From Pleurodeles waltl (lineage: Eukaryota > Chordata > Amphibia > Caudata > Salamandridae), in NCBI RefSeq assembly GCF_031143425.1, contig NC_090441.1:221274928-221338927 (forward strand): a stretch of 64,000 nt of DNA, written 5' to 3'. The translations under genes and the position numbers were made by a program. The notes under the pieces are model-generated. The model did no database searches, had not been told where the DNA came from, and worked only from the letters and a program-made list of their open reading frames with translations. Positions 1-10,800 of this stretch are shown in pieces. The first letter of the stretch is position 1. Every line of letters begins with the position of its first letter.

Positions 1-290
1 CAGAGGGAGGGAGGAAGAGCTGGGAGGTGGAAGCGGGGCAGCCAATGGGAGTGAAGGGGGCGGGGCAGCAGGGGCTCAGCAGCAAGGGAAAAACCCGGGG
101 AAAAACCCAGGGTAAAACTCAGGGAAAAAACGGCGGGAAAAGATGGCGGGAGAGGGACAACAGAGCACAGGGGTACAGAAAGCAAAACACAGGGGCAGAG
201 AATGAAAAAAACGAAGTAGCACAGAAGCCAAGCGCAGGGGTACAGAAAAAAGGGAGCGAGTAGTCAGGTAGCAAAACCGTCAATGGAGGT
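1..290. other. Purine-rich flank downstream of the Myb-like gene
   Basis: No gene is supported here. The plus strand is rich in A and G and carries short degenerate direct repeats, with AAAAACCC-type blocks near 90-130 and ACAGGGGTACAGAAA-type blocks near 165-250. It lies just beyond the stop codon of the minus-strand Myb-like gene, so it could be its 3' untranslated or flanking DNA. I see no clear polyadenylation signal. The 78-codon plus-strand frame here is low-complexity (G, K and Q rich) and is not called. Confidence 0.5.
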
Positions 291-1622
291 TCAACCCACA
301 GGGGGCTGCGTGGCAGATGGGGGGAGCGACCTGCCTGGTGACAGGGTCAAAGGTCGAAGGATGGTTCTGAGTTCCTCCCAGAAGCCCAAATACTGTTCCT
401 CCTGCATGCGCTGGGTCTCCTGAAACTTGGCCAGGACTGTTGCCATCGTCTCCTGGGAGTGGTGGTAGGCTCCCATGATGGAGGAGAGGGCCTTGTGGAG
501 AGTGGGTTCCCTTGGCCTGTCCGCCCCCTGTCGAACGGCAGCCCTCCCAGTTCCCCTGTGTTCCTGGGCCTCCCCCCCCTGGACCGTGTGCCCACTGCCA
601 CTGCCCCCAGGTCCCTGTTGTTGTTGGGGTGGTGAGTTATCCTGGGTTCCCTGTAGTGGTGGACACACAGCTGATTGACGTGTCCTGGGGACGTAGGTAT
701 GGACCCGCTGGGTGGGTGCTGTGCTGGTGTTTCCAGAGGGGGGAAGGTCTGTGGTGGCCTGTGCCTGTGTGAGGGGAACTGACTGTCCCGAGGCCCACGA
801 TGGTACGGGCTGGTCATCTAGATCCAGTTGGACAGAGGTGCTGTCATCACTGTGGGCCTCTTCTGTGGGTGGAGTGGACATGTCTGGACCCTCCTGTCTG
901 GTGACGTTGGGTAGTGGTCCTGCAGGGGTGGAAAGGCATGTTTATTGTATCTTTGTGTGTCATGGTGTGCAATGGGTGGGTGACCGTGTACCCCAGTGCT
1001 GGCATTCCTGTGCGGGAGCTTGTGTGATGATAGTTTGGGGGGTGTGTGGGTATGTGCAGTGGGCATGCTTTAGTGATGGGTGTCCATGCTTTGTTGTTGC
1101 ATGCAGGGCTTGGTGTTGGGATGTGTGGTTTGTGATATTGGTACATATGTGAGGAGTTGGAGTGATAGGGGTGAGGGCGAGGGTGGGGGTATGTGATAGC
1201 ATGCAGGTAGGGTGGGGGATGTAATAGTTAAGATTTGGCTTACCAGAGTCCATTCCTCCACCAACTCCTGCGAGGCCCTCAGGATGCAGAATCACGAAGA
1301 CTTGCTCCTCCCATGTTGTTAGTTGTTGGGGAGGAGGTGAGGGTCCGCCGCCAGTCCACTGAACCGCCTGGTGGTGTCTTGAGACCACGGAACGCACCTT
1401 CCCCCGTAGGTCGTTCCACCTTTTCCTGATGTCCTCACGATTTTTTGGGTGTTGTCCCACTGCGTTGACCCTGTCCACTATTCTTCGCCATAGCTCCATC
1501 TTCCTAGCTATGGAGGTGTGCTGCACCTGGGATCCAAATAGCTGTGGCTCTACCCGAACGATTTCCTCCACCATGACCCTGAGCTCCTCCTCCGAGAACC
1601 TGGGCTGTCTTTGGAATGCCAT
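291..1622 (-). CDS. PIF/Harbinger-type Myb/SANT-like DNA-binding protein, two exons
   Basis: This is a spliced minus-strand gene. Exon 1 is 1622-1244 and exon 2 is 919-291, with TGA at 293-291. The exons total 1,008 nt and join in frame to give 335 residues. Residues about 8-88 form a tri-helical Myb/SANT-like domain: SEEELRVMVEEI at the start, then LWRRIVDRVNA, then RKRWNDLRGKVR. Residues 140-266 are a P/Q/T/G-rich linker. Residues 267-317 look helical (AYHHSQETMATVLAKFQE and on) and could mediate oligomerisation. In PIF/Harbinger transposons a protein of this type binds the element's DNA and helps localise the separate HARBI1-like nuclease; NAIF1/MSANTD genes are domesticated relatives. No transposase frame is visible in the window, so this may be a partial element, a non-autonomous relic, or a host gene. 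No stop or frameshift is seen. The start chosen is the first Met before the domain. Confidence 0.8.
920..1243 (-). other. Intron of the Myb-like gene (324 bp, GT-AG)
   Basis: On the minus strand the donor reads CTG|GTAAGC at 1243-1242, a strong consensus site. The acceptor reads CTTTCCACCCCTGCAG|GAC, ending at 920, with a pyrimidine tract. Removing 1243-920 fuses a Myb/SANT exon ending in phase 1 to an exon opening in the matching phase, without a stop. That is the main evidence that 291-881 and 960-1622 are parts of one gene. The intron is TG-rich on the plus strand. Confidence 0.8.
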
Positions 1623-2447
1623 GGGGTGGTGTAGGTAATGTGTGGGGTGGTGTGTGTGGTGATAAGTGTTGTGATAAGTAGTGGTGTGTTGTGTGAGGTG
1701 CGTGGAAGTTGTGTAGGTGATGGTGTTGTGTGCCTGTGGATGCTAGTTTGGTGATGGTGTGTCTCTCTGGCCTTCGTTCATGAATTTTGGTCGTAGGGGT
1801 TTGTGGGTGATGTGGGTGTGTGTTTTATATTGTAATGGGTGTGTGGGTGTGGTGTGTGTATTTGTATCAGGTGTGTGTATTTCGAATTGTCCAATGTGGT
1901 AGTGTTTTGTAAGAGTGTGTGTATTTTGAGCGCAGCGGTGTGTACCGCCAATGGAATACCGCGGTTGAAAGACCGCTGCCTGGATTCGTGTGTCGTGATA
2001 GTGTGGGCGTATTTCTGTTGGCGTGACGGTGGAGATTTAGTTTTCGCCAGTTTATCACTGACCTTTGGTGTGGCAGACTTGTGTGGGTGTCTGAATTTTG
2101 GCGGATTCCGGGCAGTGGGTCATAATGACCGTGGTGGAATTCCGCGGTCTGGGCGGTGTGTTGGCGGTCTTCTGCACGGCAGTAAGCGCCTTTTACCACC
2201 AATGTTGTAATGACTGCCAATGTCTTTTATTTATGTGTTTTGATTTGGAGTGTAGGGGATGTATGTGGTGTGGAGTCACAATGTGTGGTTTGTTTTTGAA
2301 TTGTTACTTGTGGAATTGTGTGGTACGGAGTGTGTTTGTGTAGTGCATTTATGTGGCATGTTGAAAATATATGGGAGAGAGCTGCCTAGAATAGATAGAA
2401 AGGAAGATAGAGAGGGATAGGTAGTTTATATCTTAACTGAGAAGGTA
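1623..2447. other. TG-rich spacer upstream of the Myb-like gene
   Basis: The plus strand from 1,623 to about 1,920 is dominated by degenerate GTGTGG/TGTGTG sequence, the expected position of the gene's promoter and 5' leader. I found no convincing TATA box. Segment 1,930-2,215 is described separately. From about 2,216 to 2,447 the DNA is T- and G-rich and then A-rich, with nothing recognisable. The open frames here (123 and 117 codons) are repeat-like and are not supported as genes. Confidence 0.5.
1930..2215. repeat. Hairpin-rich segment, possibly a Harbinger-related end
   Basis: This stretch is unlike its TG-rich surroundings. It holds repeated GGCGGT/ACCGCC words in both orientations, including GCGGTGTGTACCGC at about 1,935, CCGCGG boxes near 1,960 and 2,145, the near-palindrome GTCATAATGAC near 2,120, and TTGTAATGACTGCC near 2,205. 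The same vocabulary (GGCGGT, TAATGACC-like ends) makes up the MITE at 57,703-58,305. It sits 5' of the Harbinger-type gene, so it may be the terminal region of that element. I could not define terminal inverted repeats or a target duplication. Confidence 0.35.
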
Positions 2448-2905
2448 CTATGCAAACTTCACTCACAGAATTGACCATGCAAGCTTCCCTCACACACAGC
2501 AGATACAGCACAGGCAGCAGTGCAAGCATTTCTCACACACAGCAGATACAGCACAGGCTGCAGTGCATGCTTCCCTCATTCGCAGCAGATACAGCACAAC
2601 AGCAGTACAAGCTTCCCTCACAGACAGCAGATACAGCACAGCAGCAGCGCAGGCTTCCCTCACACAGTGCAGATCCAGCACAGCAGAAGCAGTGCAAGCT
2701 TCCCTCATACATAGAGGATACAGCACAGGCAGCAGCAGTGCCAGCTTCCCTCACATACATAGCAGATACAGCACTGGAAGCAGCAGTGCAAGCTTCCCTC
2801 ATACACAGGGCAGATACAGCACAGCAGCAGCAGTGCAAGCTTCCCTCATACACAGCATATAGAGCATAGGTAGCATCAGTACAAGCTTCCCTCATACATA
2901 GTGGA

Positions 2906-2937
<32 letters not shown>

Positions 2938-4917
2938 TCTCACAGTACAGATATAGCACCGGCAGCAGCAGTGTCAACTTCCCTCACTCACAGCAGATAC
3001 AGCACAGCAGCAATGCAAGCTTCCCTTACACACACCAGATCAGCATAGGCAGCGACAATGCAAGCTTCCCTTATACACAGCGGATACAGCACAGGATGCA
3101 GCAGTTCAAGCTTCCTTCATACAAAGAAGATACAGTACAGGCAGCAGTGCAAGCTTCCCTCACATACAGAGCAGATACAGTACAGGTACCAGCAGTGCAA
3201 GCTTCCCTCACACATAAGAGCACAGGCAGCAGCAGTGCAAGCTTCCCTCACACACAGCAGATACAGTACAGGCAGCAGTGCAAGCTTCCCTCAGATACAG
3301 AGCAGGTACAGCACAGGCAGCAGTGCAAGCTTTCCTCACACACAGCAGACACAGCACAGCAGCAGTGCAAGCTTCCCTCACACACAGCAGATACAGCAAA
3401 GCAGCAATGCAAGCTTCCCTTACATACAGAGCAGATACAGCACAGGCAGCAGCAGTGCAAGCGTCCCTCACACATAAGAGCACAGACAGCAGCAGTGCAA
3501 GTTTCACTCACACACACAGAAGATACAGTATAGGCAGCATGAGCGCAAGCTTCCTTCACATACAGTGCAGATACAGCACAGCATCAGTACAAGCTTCCCT
3601 CGCACACAGGGGATAAACTACAGGCACCAACAGTGCAAGCTTCCCTCACACACAGCAGATATAGCACAGCAGCAGTGCAAGCTTCACTCTCACACAGCAG
3701 ATGCAGCACAGACAGCAGCAGTGCAAGTTTCACTCACACACAGAGCAGATACAGTACAGGTACCAGCAGTGGAAGCTTCCTCACACATAAGAGCACATTC
3801 AGCATCAGTGCAAGCTTCCCTCATACACAGCACAGATACAGCAGAGGCAGTAGCAGTACAAGCTTCCCTCACTCACAGCAGATACAGCACAGAAGCAGTG
3901 CGAGCTTCCCTCTCACAAACCAGATACAGCACAGGCAGCCGCAGTGCCAACTTCCCTCACACACAGCAGATACAACACAGCAACAATGCAAGCTTCCCTC
4001 ACACACACCAGATCAGCATAGGCAGCGACAATGCAAGCTTCCCTCATACACAGCGGATACAGCACAGGATGCAGCAGTTCAAGCTTCCTTCCTACAAAGC
4101 AGATACAGTACAGGCCGCAGTGCAAGCTTCCCTCACATACAGAGCAGGTACAGCATAGGCAGCAGTGCAAGCTTCCCTCACACACAGCAGATACAGCACA
4201 GGCAGCAGTGCATGCTTCCTTCATACACAGCAGATACAGCACAGCAGCAGTGCAAGCTTCCCTCACTCACAGCAGATACAGCACAGCAGCAATGCAAGCT
4301 TCCCTTACACACACCAGATCAGCATAGGCAGCGACAATGCAAGCTTCCCTCATACACAGCGGATACAGCACAGGATGCAGCAGTTCAAGCTTCCTTCATA
4401 CAAAGCAGATACAGTACAGGCAGCAGTGAAAGCTTCCCTCACATACAGAGCAGGTACAGCATAGGCAGCGTCAGTGCAAGCTTCCCTCACACACAGCAGA
4501 TACAGCACAGCAGCATTGCAAGCTTCCCCCATTCACAGCGGATACAGCACAGGCAGCAGCAGTGCCAGCTTCCCTCATACACAGCGGACACAGCACAGGA
4601 TGCAGCAGTGCAAGCTTCTCTCATACACAGTGCAGATACAGCACAGCAATAGTGCAAGCTTCCCTCATACACAGCAGATACAGCGCAGCATCAGTGCAAG
4701 CTTCCCTCATACACAGTGCAGATACAGCAGAGCAGCAGTGCAAGCTTTCCTCACACACAGCAGATACAGCACAGCAGTAGTGCAAGCTTCCCTCATACAC
4801 AGCAGATACAGCACAGGCAACAGTGCAAGCTTCCCTCATACACAGATCAGATACAGCACAGGCAGCAGTGCAAGCTTCCCTCACACAGCACAAATACAGC
4901 ACAGGCAGCAGTGCACA
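2448..4917. repeat. Tandem array of ~43-bp HindIII-containing units
   Basis: About 57 head-to-tail units, estimated by length, of a roughly 43-bp repeat. The core is GCAAGCTTCCCTCACACACA followed by CAGATACAGCACAGGCAGCA. Most units keep AAGCTT. Unit length varies because the CAG tract expands and contracts and because CACA/CATA blocks differ. A longer motif containing CAGATCAGCATAGGCAGCG, then an AGGATGCAGCAGTTCAAG unit, recurs at about 3,038, 4,011 and 4,317, showing segmental duplication inside the array. Many open frames cross it on both strands (up to 339 codons). They are periodic and arise from unit lengths near multiples of three, so none is annotated as a gene. Confidence 0.95.
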
Positions 4918-5340
4918 AAGCACTGGCATTACCTTTAGGTCTTGGCTTAGGGACCTTATAAGTGTTTAGCCAGAGCTATTGGCTTTGTCAGTGTCTTGAA
5001 TCTATATTGTAGAGCACTGTGTCTGCAGTTCAAACACCACAAAATGTACAAAGGCAGATTTAATTTGTTTCCTTCCCTTGTTTTATGATGCACCATAAAA
5101 GTGAGCAGGCAGAGAAATCACTGCACTTTCCCAAAGTACTGAGAAGATGATGTCAGGCACACTGAGCACTAGTCTGTGCACGAGGGTTTGGCTCTGTCAC
5201 CTGCAGGTTTGTACAAGACTGGGGAACGGGATTCAAGTTTTGGCTCTTACTGCAATAACAAAAAAACTAGGAACACATTTTAATACTTAGCCATTGCTGT
5301 CGGCATTGCCTATGGGGGAGCTATTGGCCTTAGCAATCTG
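4918..5340. other. Unique spacer between two arrays; possible SINE relic
   Basis: This is non-repetitive DNA joining the HindIII array to the G-rich array. No credible gene is present. About 5,130-5,265 has the texture of a decayed tRNA-derived SINE (AGCACTAGTCTGTGCACGAG, then GGGATTCAAGTTTTGGCTC resembling a degenerate B box), but the match is weak and I cannot define its ends. The last 40 bases run straight into the first GGCGGTGAGCAGGAGG unit. Confidence 0.4.
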
Positions 5341-7879
5341 GTGGGGGCGGTGAGCAGGAGGTCGGGAGGGGGCGGTGAGCAGGAGGTCGGACGGGGCGGT
5401 GAGCAGGAGGTCGGGTGGGGGCGGTGAGCAGGAGGTCGGGCGGGGCGGTGAGCAGGAGGTCGGGTGAGGGCAGTGAGCAGGAGGTCGGGTGGGGCGGGGA
5501 GCAGGAGGTCGGGTGGGGGTGGTTACAGGAGGTCGGGTGGGGCAGTGAGCAGGAGGTCGGGTGGGGGTGGTGAGCAGGAGGTCAGGTGGGGGCGTTGAGC
5601 GGGAGGGCGAAAGGGGGCGGTGAGCAGGAGGTCGCGTGGGAGCGGTGAGCAGGAGGTCTGGTGGGGGCGGTGAGCAGGAGGACGGGTGGGGGCGGTGAGC
5701 GTAGGGTGGGGGCAGTGAGCAGGAGGGCGGGTGGGGGAGGTGAGCAGGAGGTCGGGTGGGGGCGGTGAGCAGGAGGTAGGGTGGGGGCAGGGAGCAGGAG
5801 GTCGGGCGGGGGGGTGAGCAGGAGGTTGTTTGGGGCAGTGAGCAGGAGGTCGGGTGGGCGCAGTGAGCATTGGGTGGGGGCGGTGAGCAGGAGATCGGGT
5901 GGGGGCAGTGATGAGGAGGTCGGGTGGGGGCGGTGAGCAGGAGGTCTAGCGGGGGTGAGCAGGAGGTCGGGTGGGGGCGGAGAGCAGGAGGTCTGTTGGA
6001 GGTGGTGAGCAGGAGGTCGGGTGGGGGAGGGGAGCAGGAGGTCGGGCGGGGGTGAGCAGGAGGTCGGGTTGGGGCGGTGAGCAGGAGGTCAGGTAGGGCG
6101 GTGAGCAGGAGGGCAGGTGGGGCGGTGAGCAGGAGGTTGGGTGGGGCGGTGAGCAGGAGGTCGGGGGCGGTGAGAAGGAGGGCGGGTGGGGGCGGTGATC
6201 AGGAGGGTGGGTGGGGCGGTAAGCAGGAGGGCGGGTGGGGGCGGTGAGGAGGGCAGGTGGGGGCGGTGAGCAGGAGGGTGGGTGGGGCGGTGAGCAGGAG
6301 GGCGGGTGGGGGTGGTGAGCAGGAGATCGGGTGGGGGCGGTGAGCAGGAGGGTGGGTGGGGCGGTGAGCAGGAGGGCGGGTGGGGGCAGTGAGCAGGAGG
6401 TCGGGTGGGGGCGGTGAGCAGGAGGTCGGGTGGGGCAGTGAGCAGGAGGTTGGGTGGAGGCGGTGAGCAGGAGGTTGGGTGGGGCAGTGAGCGGGAGGTC
6501 GGGCGGGGCGGTGAGAAGGAGGTCAGGTGGGGCGGTGAGAAGGAGGTCGGGTGGGGGCGGTGAGCGGGAGGTCGGGTTGGGCGGTGAGCGGGAGGTCGGG
6601 TGGGGCGGTGTGAAGGAGGTCGGGTGGTGCGGTGAGCAGGAGGTCAGGAGGGTGCGGTGAGCGGGAGGTCGGGAGGGGGCGGGGAGCAGGAGGTCGGGTG
6701 GGGCGGTGAGCAGGAGGTCGGGTGGGGGCGGTGAGCGGGAGGTCATTTGGAGGCGGGGAGCAGGAGGTCAGGTGGGGGCGGTGAGAAGGAGGTGATGGGG
6801 GCGGTGTGCAGGAGGTCGGGCGGGGCGGTGAGAAGGAGGGCGGGTGGGGGCGGTGAGCAGGAGGGTGGGTGGGGCGGTGAGCAGGAGGTCGGGGGCGGTG
6901 AGAAGGAGGGCGGGTGGGGGCGGTGAGCAGGAGGGTGGGTGGGGCGGTAAGCAGGAGGGCGGGTGGGGGCGGTGAGAAGGAGGGCGGGTGGGGGCGGTGA
7001 GAAGGAGGGCGGGTGGGGGCTGTGAGCAGAAGGGTGGGTGGGGCGGTGAGCAGGAGGGCGGGTGGGGGCGGTGAGCAGGAGATCGGTGGGGGCGGTGAGC
7101 AGGAGGGTGGGTGGGGGCGGTGAGCAGGAGGTCGGGTGGTGCGGTGAGCAGGAGGTTGGGTGGAGGCGGTGAGCACGAGGCCGGGTAGGGGCGGGGAGCA
7201 GGAGGTCGGGCGGGGGTGAGCAGGAGGTCGGGAGGGGGCGGTGAGCAGGAGGTCAGGTGGGGTGGTGAGCAGGAGGGCGGTTGGGGGCGGTGAGCAGGAG
7301 GGTGGGTGGGGTGGTGAGCAGGAGGGCGGGTGGGGGCGGTGAGCAGGAGGTGGGGTGGGGCGGTGAGAAGGAGGTCGGGTGGGGCGGTGAGCAGGAGGTT
7401 GGGTGGGGCAGTGAGCGGGAGGTCGGGTGGGGGCGGTAAGCGGAAGGTCAGGTAGGGGCGGTGAAAAGGAGGTCGGGTGGAGCGGTGAGGACGAGGTCGA
7501 AAGGGGGCGGTGAGCGGGAGGTCGGGTGGGGCTGGGAGCAGGAGGTCGGGAGGGGCGGTGAGCAGGAGGTCGGGTGGGGGCGGTGAGCTGGAGGTCGTTT
7601 GGGGCGGGGAGCAGGAGGTCAGGTGGGGGCGGTGAGCAGGAGGTCGGGGGGGCGGTGAGAAGGAGGTGTTGGGGGTGGTTAGCAGGAGGTCAGGCGGGTG
7701 GTGAGAAGGAGGTCCGTGGGGGCGGTGAGCAGGAGGTCGGGTGGGGGCGGTGAGCAGGAGGTTGGGTGGGGCGGTGAACACGAGGTCGGGTGGGGGCGGT
7801 GAGCGGGAGGTCGGGTTGGGCGGTGAGCGGGAGGTCGGGTGGGGCGGTGAGAAGGAGGTCGGGTGGTGCGGTGAGCAGG

Positions 7880-10800
7880 AGGTCGGGAGGGTGCGGTGAG
7901 CAGGAGGTCGGGAGGGGGCGGGGAGCAGGAGGTCGGGTGGGGGCGGTGAGCAGGAGGTTGGGTGGGGGCGGTGAGCGGGAGGTCGTTTGGAGGCGGGGAG
8001 CAGGAGGTCAGGTGGGGGCGGTGAGAAGGAGGTGATGGGGGCGGTGTGCCGGAGGTCGGACGGGGCGGTGAGAAGGAGGGCGGGTGGGGGCGGTGAGCAG
8101 GAGGGTGGGTGGGGCGGTGAGCAGGAGGTCGGGGGGCGGTGAGAAGGAGGGCGGGTGGGGGCGGTGAGCAGGAGGGTGGGTGGGGCGGTAAGCAGGAGGG
8201 CGGGTGGGGACGGTGAGAAGGAGGGCGGGTGGGGGCTGTGAGCAGGAGGGTGGGTGGGGCGGTGAGCAGGAGTGCGGGTGGGGGCGGTGAGCAGGAGATC
8301 GGTTGCGGTGAGCAGGAGGGTGGGTGGGGGCGGTGAGCAGGAGGTCGGGTGGGGGCGGTGAGCAGGAGGCCGGGTGAGGGCGGTGAGCGGGAGGTCGTTT
8401 GGGGGCGGGGAGCAGGAGGTCAGGTGGGGGCGATGAGCAGGAGGTCGGGCGGGGGCGGTGAGAAGGTGGTGGTGGGGGCGGTGAGCAGGAGGTTGGGCGG
8501 GGCAGTGAGAAGGTCGGTGGGTGCGGTGAGCAGGAGGTTGGGTTCGGCGGTGAGCAGGAGGCCGGGTGGGGGCGGTGAGCAGGAGGTTGGGTGGGGGCGG
8601 TGAGCAGGAGGTCGGGTGGGGCGGTAAGCAGGAGGTCGGGTGAGGGCGGTGAGCTGGAGGTCGTTTGGGGCGGGGAGCAGGAGGTCAGGTGGGGGCGGTG
8701 AGCAGGAGGTCGGGGGGCAGTGAGAAGGAGGTGGTGGGGGCGGTGAGCAGGAGGTCAGGCGGGGCGGTGAGAAGGAGGTCGGTGGGGGCGGTGAGCAGGA
8801 GGTCGGGTGGGGGCGGTGAGCAGGAGGTTGGGTGGGGCGGTGAGCACGAGGTCGGGAGGGGGCGGTGAGTGGGAGGTCGGGTGGGGAGCAGGAGGTCGGG
8901 TGGGGGCGGTGAGCAGGAAGCCGGGTGAGGGCGGGAGGTCGTTTGGGGGCGGGGAGCAGGAGGTCAGGTGGGGGCGGTGAGCAGGATGTCGGGCGGGGGG
9001 CGGTGAGAAGGAGGTGGTGGGGGTGGTGAGCAGGAGGTTGGGCCGGGCAGTGAGAAGGAGGTCGGTGGGGGCGGTGAGCAGGAGGTTGGGCGGGGCGGTG
9101 AGAAGGAGGTCGGTGAGGGCAGTGAGCACGAGGTCGGGTGGGGGCGGTGAGCAGGAGGTCGGGTGGGGCGGTGTGCACGTGGTCAGGAGGGGGCGGTGAG
9201 TAGGAGGTCGGGTGGGGGCGGTGAACAGGAGGTCAGGTGGGGGCGGTGAGCAGGAGGCCGGGTGAGGGCGGTGAGCCGGAGGTCATTTGGGGGCGGGGAG
9301 CAGGAGGTCAGGTGGGGGCGGTGAGCAGGAGGTCGGGCGGGGGCGGTGAGAAGGTGGTGGTGGGGGCGGTGAGCAGGAGGTTGGGCGGGGCAGTGAGAAG
9401 GTCGGTGGGGGCGGTGAGCAGGAGGTTGGGTTCGGCGGTGAGCAGGAGGCCGGGTGGGGGCGGTGAGCAGGAGGTTGGGTGGGGGCGGTGAGCAGGAGGT
9501 CAGGTGGGGCGGTGAACGGGAGGTCGCGTGGGAGCGGTGAGCAGGAGGTCGGGTGGGGCGGTGAACATGAGGTCGGGACGGGGCGGTGAGTGGGAGGTCG
9601 GGTAGGTACGGGGAGCAGGAGGTCGGGTGGGGGCGGTGAGCGGGAGGGCGGGTGAGGGCGGTGAGCGGGAGGTCGTTTGGGGGCGGGGAGCAGGAGGTGA
9701 GGTGGGGCGGTGAGCAGGAGGTCGGGCGGGGGCGGTGAGAAGGAGGTGGTGGGGGCGGTGAGCAGGAGGTTGGGCGGGGCAGTGAGAAGGAGGTCGGTGG
9801 GGGCGGTGAGCAGGAGGTTGGGTTCGGTGGTGAGCAGGAGGGCGGGTCATGTTGGGGGATTGAGCAGGAGGGTGGGTGGGGCGGTGAGCAGGAGGGCGGG
9901 TGGGGGCGGTGAGCAGGAGATCAGGTGGGGGCGGTGAGCTGGAGGGTGGGTGGGGGCGGTGAGCAGGAGGTCGGGTGGCGGTGGTGAGCAGGAGGTCGGG
10001 TGGGGCGGTGAGCAGGAGGTTGGGTGGAGGCGGTGAGCAGGAGGTCGGGTGGGGGCGGGGAGCAGGAGGTCGGGCGGGGGTGAGCAGGAGGTCGGGAGGG
10101 GGCGGTGAGCAGGAGGTCGGGTGGGGCGGTGAGCAGGAGGTCGGGTGGGGCGGTGAGCAAGAGGTTGGGTGGGGCAGTGAGCGGGAGGTCGGGTGGGGGC
10201 GGTGAGCGGGAGGTCAGGTGGGGGCGGTGAGAAGGAGATCAGGTGGTGCGGTGAGCAGGAGGTCTGGAGGGGGCCGGTGAGTGGGAGGTCGGGTGGGGCT
10301 GGGAGCAGGAGGTCGGCTGGGGGCGGTGAGCAGGAGGTCGGGTGGGTGCGGTGAGCTGGAGGTCGTTTGGGGGCTGGGAGTAGGAGGTCAGGTGGGGGAG
10401 GTGAGCAGGAGGTTGGGCTTGGCAGTGAGAAGGAGGTCGGTGGGGGCGATGAGCAGGAGGTTGGGTTCGGCAATGAGCAGGAGGGCGGGTCGGGTTGGGG
10501 GGGTTGAGCAGGAGGGTGGGTGGGCCGGTGAGCAGGAGGGCGGGTGGGGGCAGTGAGCAGGAGGTTGGGTGGGGGCGGTGAGCAGGAGGTCGGGTGGGGC
10601 GGAGAGCAGGAGGTTGGGTGGAGGCGGTAAACACGAGGTCGGAGGGGGCGGGGAGCAGGAGGTCGGGCGGGGTGAGCAGGAGGTCGGGAGGGGGCGGTGA
10701 GCCGGAGGTCGGGTGGGGCGGTGAGCAGGAGGTCGGGTGAGGGCGGTGAGCTGGAGGTCGTTTGGGGCGGGGAGCAGGAGGTCAGGTGGGGGCGGTGAGC

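Noticed and set aside
475..1152. Plus-strand frames opposite the Myb-like gene (67-146 codons)
   Set aside because: Antisense to a well-supported spliced gene; low-complexity and without domains.
2448..4917. Frames of up to 339 codons rich in S, T and Q (QASLTHSRYST type)
   Set aside because: Periodic translation of the 43-bp repeat in several overlapping frames; no start context or domain.
2448..4917. CRISPR-like array
   Set aside because: Units have no alternating conserved repeat and unique spacer; all parts are repeated, and the context is eukaryotic.
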